Assembly: GCF_040954835.1 (NCBI RefSeq)
Contig: NC_090718.1
Location: forward strand, 15,949,532-16,013,531
Length of the DNA stretch: 64,000 bases
Reading direction: 5' to 3'
From: Lepisosteus oculatus
Taxonomy: Eukaryota > Chordata > Actinopteri > Semionotiformes > Lepisosteidae
A model generated the notes under the pieces. It worked only from the letters and a program-made list of their open reading frames with translations, searched no databases and was not told where the DNA came from. A program made the position numbers and the translations under genes. Every line of letters starts with the position of its first letter. The stretch's first letter is position 1. This document shows positions 20,296-33,717 of this stretch, one piece after another.

Positions 20296-21228
20296 CTGCT
20301 GACTGTCTGTCCTGTGAATTGTTAAGGGTTTCATGTATTTGTGTGTCCAAGTAGTCCGGACTGCTGTGCTATGTGTTGTTTGTCTTTTGAATTTTCTGTT
20401 TTACACCTATTGTATCCATAGTGGTATGGGCCAAATCCAATTTAAAGGGTGTTGTGAGCACTGGGGTTTGTTGGGAGTGGTGAGTTAGGAGTCTGGAAAT
20501 GAGAGCAAGGTGCGAGTGGATATGATAAAAAGATTGTTCCTTTATTTTGTTTCTGATACCTGGTGAAGAGACGCAGTGAGTGTTTGAGTGGCCAGCTGCG
20601 TCAACTTCAATAAAACTGGCCTTTTGGTTTGTTTGAGTGCTGACTTGCTATGGTGTATTTTTTCTCTCTGTGAACAACAGGTCCTACGGCCAACACTACC
20701 CACACAGGAGGTGTGTGCGTGACAGCTCCTCAGCTGAAGCAGGAGTCCAAGTGTGCACAGATTTCTTGTTGGGGTTTGTTGTTTGAAGTTTCTGTTTGTA
20801 TGTAGGAAGCAATTGTGCCATCGCGTGGTCCGAGTTATAGCACGGGACGAGAGCTCCCGAAGAGCGCCTGCCTCCTGCCCGATTCGACGTCTAAAATCAT
20901 CACAGAACGAGAGGAGCCAACAGGAATGCAAGTCTCTTCTGGTGAGGAGCCTCCAACACAGCCCCCAGTACTGGGTGTGCAGAAAGAATCCTGTTCTACA
21001 GTTGTGGTGCGAAATGGCCTCCAGTCCTTGTCAAATGCTGGGTTTCTCTGGACTGCAGTCCCCTCCGCATTTGGATGATTGTGATTGGTGTTGCTGTAGC
21101 TGTGCTGTCCTGAGACTGACTGGTGTCAAGACCAGCTGTACTCTGGGATCAGCAGGGCCTAGTGGTGGTATGAATTGTGGCCTCTGTTTCTCAGGTGTAA
21201 CAAGTGTTTGATTACTCTGTTCTGTATG

Positions 21229-21558
21229 TGTCACGGACGTCCAAAGGGACTTACCGTAGGGAGCAGGAGAGCGGAAAAAGACCCATATGCGTAGCGGCGA
21301 GACGGGAAAAAGGCCCGGGCTCATTAGTGCAAAGAGTTCAGGAATGCCGTATAGAAACCTATGCCCTCAGGGAGCGGACGTGGGGCGCCCTGGTGCTAGG
21401 CGGGTCTCAGGACATCCGAACAACAATGCTGAGCGAGGATAGAGTGCAAGACCCGGAAATATATAGCCCAAGGGAAAGAGAGGGACAGGAAGGACAGCAG
21501 ACCGGAAACTAGGGACAGGACAGAGAAGGAGCGCCCTCTGGCTGCAGAGGGCGTGACA
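21229..21558. mobile_element. Solo LTR, unit 2
   Basis: Same insertion at the same site as in unit 1, with gtatg on both sides (21224-21228 and 21559-21563). It is nearly identical to the unit 1 copy. Confidence 0.7.
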
Positions 21559-21661
21559 GTATGTTTATCAATAGTGGGTACTGGCCTAATTCAGCCCTGC
21601 ACTCGCTGTTAGCTGTTTTTCTCTGCGCAAGGCGGATGTTTCTACAGATTGATTAGAGTTT

Positions 21662-22645
21662 CTACAGAGTGTACTCCTGGTCTGTGAGGGGACCCCACAC
21701 TTCACTGCCGTATAGGGCAATGGGTTGGATTACACTTTCAGATATTTGGAGCGAAATTCTTGTTGGTGGGTTGACATTGAAGAGCCTCCTTCTTATTGCG
21801 TAGAAAGCCCTGAGTGCCTTCTCCCTCAGTGCCTTTAGTGCCAGGTCAAAACTCCCAGAAGAGCTGATGGTGAGACCGAGATATGTGTAGCTGGATGTGT
21901 GCTCCAATGTGTTGTTGTTCAGTGTGAATTTGTACCTGTTTCCCTGAGGTCTGGCTTTCTCCTGGAAAACCATAACTCTGGTCTTGTCCAGATTGACTGG
22001 CAGTGCCCAGGTGTGACAGTCCTGCTCCAGCAATGCCAGGCTCTGCTGTTCTGGGTCCAGATGGGCTGGCAGTGCCCAGGTGTGAATGTGATGGGATGTG
22101 TGGCGGTTTGGTAGGAAGCCAGTCTGACTCTAATGCAGGACATTGTGCTCAGTAAGGAGGGCCGGTTATCAGATATTCAAGTTACGACAGAGTTCCTTCC
22201 CCAGGTTACTGTTCACACTGAAGCTCCGGTACCTGTTGGGGTCGAGTCTGTCTCCATTCTTACAGACGGGCGTGATCAGTCCTTGATTCCAGGCCTCAGG
22301 GAAACAGCCGGCCGTCAGGACGAGGTTGGGGAGTTTGAGCAGGCTTTGCTGCAGGTCTGAGCTGCAGTTGGATCAAGCGTTGTTGACTGTGTCTTGGCTA
22401 CAGGCCTTTTGTGGTCTGAGAGTTGTCTGTTTGTGTATGTGCTTATCTTCTTTAGGGTGTGCATGTAGTGTCTAACCATCTCACAGTATCTGAGGCGCAG
22501 TTCAGAGTGGTGTGGTGTTGTTTTAGTTCTGGTAGTTCTCTTCAGTTGTTTCTGCACTCTGTATCAAACCATTTGATATTGTTTCTGAGTGTGTTTCATA
22601 TGAATGTAGTCATTTTGATTTTAAGGCTAGTTTCTCAAAAACATG
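21662..22645 (-). mobile_element. LINE fragment B in unit 2
   Basis: Counterpart with the same internal deletion as in unit 1 and a single remaining copy of the 69-bp segment that is expanded in unit 3. Confidence 0.9.
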
Positions 22646-25600
22646 GTTTATAAATTTATGCCCGATTTGTTGGTTTGATTCAGAGCGTTTTGAAATGTAA
22701 GGGATCAAGTAATGGGTTTATTTGCTGCTGAAAAGAGAAGAAAGAAAAAAAAAAAGAAATGAGACAATTAGCTTGTAATGAGTTTATAACAACAGTAATT
22801 AGATTCCTGCAAGCACTCTTTTCATTGTCCAACAACTGAAAGCTTTTAGGTATAAAGGAAGGGTCCTCTAATATTTGATGTGTGAGCTTGTCGTTCTATT
22901 GGAGATGTTAGTGAGTCTGAGGATTCGTGTTAATATGACAATACTGCTACTACTATTAATAATACAGCATGGCAAGACTTCTTTCAGTCATTTCCCACCC
23001 CTCCACCTCAGTGAATCACACATGTTAAACTTCCATCTCGGGTTCCAGATCAGACATGAGCAATCCTATATTACAAATACTTAGCACCAGGCAATTTAAC
23101 CAGACAATAATTTAAGCAATTATTCATTCAAGAGAAGCAGCAGGACGAGTAAAGTGCCCCTCTGATGGCCGGTCAGTGGAATTAAACTGGAAAATTTCTT
23201 AGAAATGATTATTCTTACAATGATGTACCAATGGCGCCGCTTGGTGGTCATTCAGCAAAATTTCACCGAAGGTTTTTTTTAATTAAAATACCGTTAGTAA
23301 TGTTCGTATTAATTAGTTATTTTAATTTTAAAAATATTTAAGCATTTTCAACAGCAAAGAATACATTGCCTTGCAAACAAGAGTAATGAATGAATGTATT
23401 GTACATGGATACAAAATACAAAATAAATACAATAAACCAAAAATTAAAATGACGTTCAAAAGGCGCGAGTCGATGACGTCAGAAGGAAGTCGCCCACGGG
23501 GCGTATGGGTAATGTAGTTTCTGTAGTTCTCTGGCCCGCACTGCCCACGTGTTTCGGTGATTTGATTGAACATCAGAATTAATTATATTGTACCATTTCA
23601 GCGTGTTTGTCGTGTCATGGATTTCTATGACTGTCTTATGGGTTCTCTTGTGTGTCATGTTTATTTTAGTGGGTGGCAGTGCTGGGGCCCTGAACTGTAA
23701 TCATTCGTGTTAAGTATTTGTTACTGTGACCCTCCTGGGAGGAGGGGACCTTTGTAAGATTCCTGTCCTGGCAAGCAGCAGGTGAGAGTTTGCTGTCCGA
23801 CTCAATTACACCTCCGCTACCTCATTTCACCTCTTTCACCAGCCTGTAAAGGGGGTTGTGATAGTATGGGGTCTTTCTCTTTAACAACCTCAAACCGCAG
23901 GAAAGAAATGCTTCATTTATAAGATTGAAATATAACCAGAAAGTATAAAAATAGCTATTTGTGTGTATCATGTCAGAAATATTTGTTTTTATTTTAAAAG
24001 AATTTAGAAGAGAAATATGATTAATAAGGCAGTAGAATCCATTTAAACTGTCATTTTCCTGTTTAGGTTGGAAAGTTTAATTTGATCAAGTCCACTTGAG
24101 TGCCTAAGCAACTGTTTGGGTAGTTTGGCTGGTGTGGTGGTGCTCTCCAAATACCTGATCCAAACGGACAGAGAGACAAAGTGAGAAAGAAAAGGTGTAA
24201 ATAACAGACATATCATATATCATTTGCAGAATACAGTAATGTGCTGTTCAGCACAGTGACCTAGAGTGAAGATGGAAATCAGTCATTCTAGTGCTCTCAA
24301 TGGTTTTCCATTACAAACGGACCAGGGCTTCCTGAGACACAGGCAGTTGGAGTTATATAGAGTTAGAGGTTGTTTTCACGGCACCAGCCGACTAAAGCAG
24401 AGACCTCCTTCCACTCCAGAATTTTTTTTTTTATTTGGGTGGGATCATCTGGAGTCTTGATTCCTTTCACGGAGTCAGCAGTAGATACACAGCTGTTAGC
24501 ATAGGAGGAGTACAGAAGAGGTGACAGCAGTGCTGGGGACCCTCTGGCACAACCAGAGGTGTGAAATTGAAATTGTTTGGAAGGAATGGGAAGCTAAAGG
24601 CAGAGTCACAATCTCTGATTCATGTAATCAAAACAGTAAGTTCTTTCCTCGGGCAGCTTCGTTAGAACATTTTAAATAGATGTAAAAGTGTATTTACAGA
24701 CTATATCAGCCCTTATCTTTATTTACCTGGTTTAATCTTTTTTTCAGAAGTGTAAATATATTATACTATGTACCCCTGATGGAATTATTGATGTGCTATA
24801 AATATACTCTTGTTTGTATTGTATCTATTTTTATTGCTACAATAAAAAGTTAAAAAGAACTGCACTTTCGAGAAATGTCCACTGGGCGGCGACAGAGATA
24901 CACGAGTCTATGGCGGCGAGTCCAATAGCGCCTCCGTACAGATCCTCGTTGTGCAGAGATTGAAAATCAATACAGATGATAACTGTGACGTTTGTGACAG
25001 CAACTCTGAAAGATAACGTAAAGAAGGAAACTAATATTGACATTACTTTTAAAGAAGTTAAATAATACTACATTTTAAACCTATTGAAAGTAATATGAAA
25101 ATATCGTTTGTATTTAAAAAAATATGATACTTCCACGATATAATAATTAACGAAATGCTGTGAGAGGAGACCCATGTTTAAACACTTTAAAACGGATGTA
25201 AATGCGTCTGTACAGACAATTTGAAACATGGACGGACCTCATCTGCTTTTGTTTACTATTAAACAAGATTACTTGTTTAATCTTTTTCCATAACATGTAC
25301 ATGTATTATCGTATGTACCCCTGACTATACTCTGTGTTATATGTATTCTTGTTTTTATGGCATGTATTGTTGTTATATTTAAAAATAAAAAGACGCGACT
25401 CGATTACGTCAAAAGGAAGTCGCCACAGGGCTTGTGGGAAATGTAGTCTCCATAGTGCTCTGGACTGCGCTCCACACGTGTTCCGCAGATTTGATTGAGC
25501 ATCAGAATTAATTATACAATGTCAGTGTATTTACCGTGTCGCGGATTTCTATGTTTGTCTTACAAGACGGACTCGGCAGGAGCTGTTTCTTGCTCTCCGG

Positions 25601-26287
25601 AGTGAAGCTGTTCTGGGAAGAGACGAGCAAATCTTTAGACTCTTTGTAAATGAGACATCATCATGACAGCTGTGCCGACCTGCTCTTTATTGACCTGTTG
25701 AACCTGTTTGTGTAAAGAGCAGGAGTCTTGTGTACCCCTGATTGTGTTATGTGTACTCTAGTGTGTTTGCAGCGCTCGTCCTGCCTGGTTTATCAACTCG
25801 ACACAGAAACAAAACCCACTGCCGTCGTGTCTGTGGGTTTCTGAGCTCTCTTGTCTTGTTTGTCTCCTTTGTTTATTTTACTTTGTTAAATAAAGCGTGG
25901 TTGCCGGGGCAACGGAGCTGCAGTAGTTGTTGCCGGAGCGGGTCTGACCTCCAGCAGGTCAACAGGCGGCTTTTTTAATCTAATCTCCGAGAAAAACAGA
26001 AACTTAAGAAACTTGAGTCTAAAAAGCGCTGGCTGGAGTATTTTGTGGAAGAAACGGTGACTCGCAGGCTGTGGGACAGAACTATCAGGGACACATCAGC
26101 GCTGGACACCAGCCTCACACCGCTGGGCTCACTGCACCATGAGCGAGTCCGTCGGCGCCTCCTCCTGCTGGGGTGTGTTACTGCAGGAGTGAGGAGTCTC
26201 CGGTCTCCGGTCGCGTCATGATCTGCAAGTGGAGGTGAGAGACGGCGGCGCAGTGGGTGGCAGCGCTGGGAGCCTGGATTTAGTTCC

Positions 26288-26422
26288 TGTGGTGCTGTCT
26301 GTGTGGAGTTTGCATGCTCTGCCTGTGTTCTCATGGGTCCTGTTCATGGGGTGCTGTCTGTGTGGAGTCTGCATGCTCTGCCCCTGTTCTCATGGGTCTG
26401 GTTTCCTGGGGTGCTGTCTGTG
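26288..26422. repeat. 60-bp minisatellite, short form, unit 2
   Basis: Same short form as unit 1. It is preceded by 12 extra bases (gcagtgggtggc near 26250) that units 1 and 4 lack but that are present in M2 of every unit. Confidence 0.85.
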
Positions 26423-27993
26423 TGGATACCTGGTGAAGAGACCCAGTGAGTGTTTGTGTGGCCAGCTGCGTCAACTTCAATAAAACTGGCCTTTTGGTTT
26501 GTTTGAGTGCTGACTTGCTATGGTGTATTTTTTCTCTCTGTGAACAACACGTCCTACGGCCAACACTACCCACACAGGAGGTGTGTGCGTGACAGCTCCT
26601 CAGCTGCAGCAGGAGTCCAAGTGTGCACAGATTTCTTGTTGGGTTTTGTTGTTTGAAGTTTCTGTTTGTATGTAGGAAGCAATTGTGCCATCGTGTGGTC
26701 CGAGTTATAGCACGCGACCAGAGCTCCCGAAGAGCGCCTGCCTCCTGCCCGATTCGACGTCTAAAATCATCACAGAACGGTGAGGAGCCTCTGACACAGC
26801 CCCCAGTACTGGGTGTGCAGAAATAATCCTATTGTACAGTTTTGGTGTGAAATGGCCTCCAGTTCTTGTAACATGATGGGTTTCTCTGGACTGCAGTCCC
26901 AGTGCACTCCGCTTTGGATTTGCAGTGGTGTTTTCTACAATGGAAAACCCTTTGTTTGTACAGAATGGAAATGGCAGTCTGCATGTTTTAATAATCTAAT
27001 GTGATCATGTACTACAGCTTAAACACTGAGCCAGGTGACGTTTGATTCTAAAAGATTTCTCTATCATTTCAGCGGCGCCTTGTCTGCGGCAGCCCGGCAG
27101 CTCCTCCTCCCTTCCAGCTGAGACTCTTCCCTCTCCAGAGGTGGGTTAGTGCTCTCAGGTCATCTTCTCTCACACAGCTGTGGGGCAGAAACGCTACTTC
27201 CACTGGGCAGAGAGCAGACGGGCAGTGGGAAGGGCAGCCCTGTGTTTGGGGATCAGGGCTGTCCCTGCTGAGGGATGCTTTCAGAGCCAAAGCAACTGGC
27301 TGGGTTATGAACTTTATGGTGTGATCCAAATATGACATACAAAGACAGAGAATGAGAAAGAAATAGTATTGCATGTATCTGATCAAAACAGTCTCTTTCA
27401 GACAAAACAAATATTGAACAAAAACTTAGTTGCAACACACTGCACTACACTTTCTTCTAGGCTGACATTACTGATAGTTTGTGCTGTCTTCCTTTCAGTC
27501 TGCAGGGTGTGCATCTTTTTCCTCAGCTTCCTACACGAGGAATCAGTTTCTCCTGCCCTGGTTTCACTCCTTTATATCTCACAATCTTCTGCAGCTCCTG
27601 GAGGCTGACGACATGTTTGCTGTTTCTGAAAAATTGCTGACTGGCTCATCAGCACAATTGCTGATTCAAAATCCTTTACTCACATGTTGCCTTAGCCTCT
27701 GTATCACAGAGATGTCTTCTGGGTTGGGTAGATCGATAGTGTGCTTTTGCTCAGTTGCTCTGCTCAATGCGTGGTCTTTTAACTCCGGCTGGGTACGAGC
27801 ACCTCACTCTCCACACGGCTTTCCAAGGCTCTGTCATCGTGTGTGAGGATGTTGTGTAGCTCGTGAAACAGTTCCCCCATTTGAGCCCTGGATTTACTGG
27901 GTACTTGAATACCTGAATCTTGCCGTCAGTCCTGATCACCTTGTTTTTGTTCTGCAAGGACAAGGCACCTCCCCAGCACTGAACACAAACTGA

Positions 27994-28166
27994 TACTGGC
28001 GGGTTGATTGTGTTGTGGTGTGAGTTTGTGTCTGTGGGGGTGAGGTGTCCCCTGCAGCGCGAACAAACATGCAGACTCCACACAGACAGCAGCCCTGGAA
28101 TCAAACCCAGGGCCCCGGTGCTATGAGGCAGCGATGCTAACCACTGTGCCGCAGTGTTGCCCCCTT
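27994..28166 (-). mobile_element. tRNA-derived SINE pieces, unit 2
   Basis: Counterpart of the inverted SINE pieces in unit 1, with no difference that I noticed. Confidence 0.75.
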
Positions 28167-30182
28167 TGAAAATGTCTGACTTCCGTTTAATTTGAGGTCA
28201 CAAGCTTATAAATGGTCTCACAACGTTTGTCTCATCTCAGGTTTCTCTGACCAGGCCCAAGGACCTGTAGTCACTGACAGCTTCTGCAGTCTGACGGTTC
28301 ATTTCAGTAGGCTGGAGGGATGGCGCAATTATCCTCAAATCAGTGAGTATTGTTTTGCTCTTGTAACATGAAACATCAAAGAGAAGTCAACAGACTATTC
28401 CGTGAAACTGTTCAGACTGGCCCGTGGTGATTTTCTGGGTCCTTTAGTAAGCTGTCCGGGACTGTGTCATCGACACACTTTGTGAGAAGCCAGTCTGTGT
28501 GTTTGCTCTTGTGATCATTCGTGAACGAATGTAAGAGAGTGTAAGAGAGGGAGAAGATTCGGCCCTGGAGTGATCCACTTTTCTATTTAACAACCTCAAA
28601 CTGCAGGAGAGAAATGCTTCATTTCTAAGATGGAAATATAATCAGAAAGTATAATTAGCCATTTGTGTATATCATGTCAAAAAATGTTTTATATATAAAA
28701 AGAATTTAGTAGAGACATTTGCTTAATAAGGCAGTAGAATAAATCTTGTGATGCTGGTGTGATGGTGCTCTCCAACAAACTGATACAAATGGACAGAGAG
28801 ACAAAGTGAGAAAGAAAATGTGTACATAACAGACATATATGCAGAATACAATACAGTGCTGTAAAGTACAGTACCCTAGAGTGAAGATGGAAATCATTCA
28901 TTCTGGTGCAGAAGAAATGAATCTGCTCTCAATGGTTTTCCTGTACAATTGGAACACGTTGTGAATTCTACATAATTCACAGAAAACAAAATAAACAACT
29001 CATTCACTCCCCTGCTGTCCGTGACCCAGAGCTCAGTAATCATTTCACTACTGAAGATCATGCAGTTTTTAATGCTTTTCATTTGAACATCCTACTTGTT
29101 AATATTTCCTCTTAGATGAGAATATTCTCTTCGGCGTGTCTTTACAACTCTTCTCTTATTGCTCCTCTTGTCAGTAATCCGGTGTGAAAGCTGTCTCTGT
29201 CGGAATCAATGTCTTACCTCTCCGTCTTGTGTTTCAGGTCTCCTCTGGCTGCTGACCCTGCCGTCAGGACAGAACACATCCCGCACTGACCACACTGCTG
29301 GGTTTACTGTACGTGACAATAAAGAGCTTGAGCAACACATCTAATGTGATCTCTGCACGCTTCCCGAGGAGGGTCCAGCAACGTTCTATATAGTGCACAT
29401 CACCATCGGGATGAAAAACAAAAATCCCCAGTGGGAGTCCAGTCTTTCCCTGCTACGCAAATTGCTTTTCGTTAGGTGAGGTCGCAAGTTCTTAGTGGAG
29501 AATGTTGTACAGTTTCTTAATGCAATAGGGCGAGTAAGACTGAAGTTCCCCCCGTGTTGGCCGATCAGTGGAACGAAACTGAAAAAAGCTCCTTGAAACT
29601 GTGATTCATACACTTATACACTGGCTCAGCATGGTGCTCACCTGCTGTCCTTGGGTGTCTGCTGAAATTTGATTTTTTTTCAGGAGCACTGTGACCCAGA
29701 GCTCAATAATCATTTCAGCTACTGAAGATCATTCAGTTTTTAATGCTTTTCATTTGAACATCCTACTTGTTAGTATTTCCTCTTAGGTGAGAATACTCTG
29801 GTACTTTTCTGGGTCTTAGTTGAGTGAGCTTTATTAGAATAATTGAACAATACTTTCACCTCCACATAACACTCATAGATTTTTCAAGGGTTAAATATGG
29901 GAGCCACGTTTCTTATATGTTTCCTTTTGTAAGTTGATTCACAAAGCTTTCACCGCCTCCACTCCAGTGAATCACTTTGTTTAGCAAGTGATCAGGTGGA
30001 ACAGTTTAATTTCTTCCTGCAAATAATGCCTTTTCCTTTTTCATCCCATTCAAGTCTCCGTCCTAGTTAGTCATTGTGATGTAGAACGGCAGTGGTCCAG
30101 TTGAAAGGTTCAAGGTTTCACTGTGTTTTAGAGTGCAGATAAAGAAGATAATAGGAGAGGAAACTGGAAAAGCCGTGACTCT

Positions 30183-30808
30183 GTCATTCCATTCAATTAA
30201 ATTTATTTTCATATAGCACCTTTCACAACAAGGTTGCCCCAAGGCGCTTAACAATGCAGGTAAATATACATTTTGTGAATACAGAACTGAAGACAATGGA
30301 GGAAAGGAACCAAAGACTCAGTAAGGAGAATAAAATCCTCTAGGGGTCCAAGGTCAACTGGCTGCCCAACCCCTTTGGGCATGCTAACATTATATCATTA
30401 AAAAAAAAGAAAGAAATGAATGCGGGTATTAATCCATCCATCCATCACGTTATCTGTATGTCAGTACCCCATGCAGGTCTCTGCAGACAAGCAGAATCCT
30501 CCTAAACGACAGCTGTATCCATGATGCCCCTCTTGGATCCATGGCACTGATGCAGCATTCAACTCACATGGTGCCCAGCCCATGACAGACAGTATTTCTC
30601 CTCTGCAGTATCCCTGCGAGGCAGGACAGGTGCCTGACCTCTGAGAGCCTTGTAAGTAAGTAGAAGGAGTTTGAAGTCCGCCCTGTACCCGAGAGGAAGC
30701 CAATGAAGAGAGAGAAGTATGGGGGTTATGTGGTCATTCTTTCTGCTCCAAGTAACAATTCTAGCTGCTGCATTCTGTAAGTATTCAAACTCTTTGCTGT
30801 GACAAATC
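30183..30808 (-). mobile_element. L2-like tail and associated repeat, unit 2
   Basis: Counterpart in unit 2, with tattaatcc where unit 1 has tataaatcc near the ccatccatcc patch. Confidence 0.6.
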
Positions 30809-32092
30809 TAACGTACTTTAGGCAGACAAAACGACCTTAAAAAGCCACATGATTTTTAAGTAGTCTGTCTGTGTGTAGTAACAGTGGTTCACATTATTTC
30901 AGAACGTATACTCCCGTCTCTGTAACTTTCCTCAGTCAGCTATTGAACATTCTGTATTTACACCACGAATGCACTACTTTGTCTCGCGCGCGGTCACACT
31001 GGCCGTCCACAGGCACGGGCAGGAGCAGGGAACACGAGGCCGCTCTGTAGTGCCCCTGTGGCTCTCCAGCAGAGGGGAGCACTTTGCTCAACAGCCCTGA
31101 GCCAAAGGACCCAGTGATAAAGCTGAAAATCTGGCAAGTCCCCCAGTCTCCCTGGGGCGCTGAAGAGGATTTCATCTGATGCTGAGGTTCCTGTAACTCA
31201 ACACAAAATTGAACACGGCGAGTTATGAGTTTGTGAAGAAGTGACAGCGGAACAATGTCAAACAGGAAGTTAACCTACAGGAAAGAATGAATTGAATCTC
31301 TGATATTCAAGCATGCAGTGTGACGTCCACTGTCTATTCAAATCTACTCTGCAAGTCTTACAATTCTTTTTCATACACCGTCTCCTGGTTATTGTTTTGT
31401 GAGTGCTTGAACTGTTTCTCAGTAGAAATAAGACCGATAACTCACTGCTTCAGGATGCACACTATCGTCGATGAAACCTGTGGTGTAAGCAAGCGAAAAG
31501 AGACAGATCCTTCTAAAACACAGAGGCCATAGGGAGGGCAGAAACACTCTGCAACAGGTAGGAGCTGTGGAGCCGTGATTCCCCCGAGCCAGAGCCCTCG
31601 TCCTCCCTCGACAGCGAACTGAGCTCCAGCGACTGGAGCAGCTACCTGCCGTCGTGGGACCTCCTGCAGATTGGGAACGGGTAAGGCAATTCGACACGAG
31701 CCCACTCCTCTTCCCACTGCTTACACCCCTATAACAAATAGTTTCAGGGTATTCAAGTACAGGATAAAGAGATGACAGGTGTTCCCAATTGGCTGAGGAT
31801 ACAACTCTCTCTCTCTGAGAAAGCACACAGAGGTGGACAAAGCAATTAAATGCGTTTACAAGTCATTTCCTCTGTTTCTGGTCTTTCTTTACATATCAGA
31901 AAAGTGAACTGGTGGCTGTTGGAAAGTGTCTGCTCCGTACGTAATATACATGTAAAAGATGTGATTAAATATCTTGGTATTAAGATTTTCAAAAAGGTGA
32001 TTTTGTGATTTGATGTTCTCTACCTTAGTAAAATAAAAAAAAAACTTTATTCATGGTTGCTATTTGTCAAACACGGGCAGAAGGAGGCCTAA

Positions 32093-32395
32093 ATGCTACA
32101 GGGTTTAGAGCATCTAATACCGATACCGACAGTATTATTTACAAAATTAAGCAAAGTAGGTGATGTATGTTTCCCTAATTTAATCATTCAGGAACTAGGT
32201 ATTGATGCTTTTAAGAAACTAACAGTAGCCCATCAGAACCTATGGAAGAATTTACAACCTTTATTAGACTACAAGGAAAACAATGTAGTTATACGTGTAC
32301 TAATAAATACTTCAGATCCCTCTCGCAATCTCACAATATCTTGTCAAACTATTTTGGAGCACCTCTTTGGGGAAAGTGAGTGGAATCAAACATGA
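32093..32395 (+). CDS. 100-codon ORF of unknown function, unit 2
   Basis: Same frame and same translated product as in unit 1. The A run upstream is one base shorter, without effect on the frame. Confidence 0.35.
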   Translation: MLQGLEHLIPIPTVLFTKLSKVGDVCFPNLIIQELGIDAFKKLTVAHQNLWKNLQPLLDYKENNVVIRVLINTSDPSRNLTISCQTILEHLFGESEWNQT

Positions 32396-33152
32396 CTATT
32401 GTCAAACAGATTTTGTATGAATAATAAGGTTAAGGCGTCAGTACAAAATTGTACATTGAATCGACCCGGTAAAGATACACAGTGTGCATAGATTTAAAAG
32501 TAATATAGATGATAATTGTCTATCTCAAAGCAGCCCAGAAACCTTACGTTTGTTTTTGTTTTGTTCTGTTGTTAAAACACTCTGAACAGATCGGCAAAAT
32601 GGTGTAAAGAAGGCTTCTAATTCTGACATTTCCTGTAGACAAATTGACGTTATTTTACTGCTCAATACTGCTGAACCGAATCTAAAATATAATGTATCAT
32701 TGGCTTAATCATTATACTCGCTCGTTATTAGATGTAGAAATAGCCTAAAGATGAGAAATAATCGAAAATTGAATAATTAGACCGTATGTCGTAGTAGCAG
32801 ATTGTACTTCTCGCCTACTTGATGTGGTCGAGCAACTCCACAATCGCCATACAATCCGTCCGTTCTCATGCTCTGACTTTCAGGTTGGGCAGTGGACTGG
32901 ATTCCAGGGCAAACTCGTTCTTGTTTGATTATCCGTGTGAAATCTCGCCCAATATAACAGGTAAGCTCATGCACTGAAATGATGCGCTTCCAAATTAAAG
33001 CGACACGCATTTGAATAATTCAAAATACACACGAGGGAACGTCTCCAAACCATGTCTAAGTATCACAACATGAAAGCTGTGCGTACCTTCTCTTTATTTG
33101 ACTGTATAATGTACTCCGGTGATCTGTAACGTAGTCTTGCGTGCATCGTAAA

Positions 33153-33717
33153 GGATCCGGACTTCCGGCTACGGAAAACCCGGAGTGGATCAGCCATTGC
33201 ACCGGACCCGGACTTCCGGCTACGAAAAACCCGGAGTGGATCGGCCTTTCCACCGGACCCGGACTTCCGGCTACGAAAAACCCGGAGTGGATCGGCCTTC
33301 CACCGGATCCGGACTTCCGGCTACGGAAAACCCGGAGTGGATCGGCCTCCCACTGGATCCGGACTTCCGGCTACGGAAAACCCGGAGTGGATCGGCCGTT
33401 CCACTGGATCCGGACTGCCGGCTACGGAAAACCCGGAGTGGATCGGCCTTCCACTGGATCCGGACTGCCGGCTACGGAAAACCCGGAGTGGATCGGCCTC
33501 CCACTGGATCCGGACTGCCGGCTACGGAAAACCCGGAGTGGATCAGCCTTCCACTGGATCCGGACTGCCGGCTACGGAAAACCCGGAGTGGATCGGCCTT
33601 CCACTGGATCCGGACTGCCGGCTACGGAAAACCCGGAGTGGATCGGCCTCCCACTGGATCCGGACTGCCGGCTACGGAAAACCCGGAGTGGATCGGCCTT
33701 CCACTGGATCCGGACTG
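33153..33717. repeat. 50-bp minisatellite, 11 repeats, unit 2
   Basis: Eleven repeats plus the 15-base partial. Repeats 1-5 have acttccgg and 6-11 have actgccgg. Repeat 1 has ctacggaaa, unlike unit 1. Confidence 0.97.
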
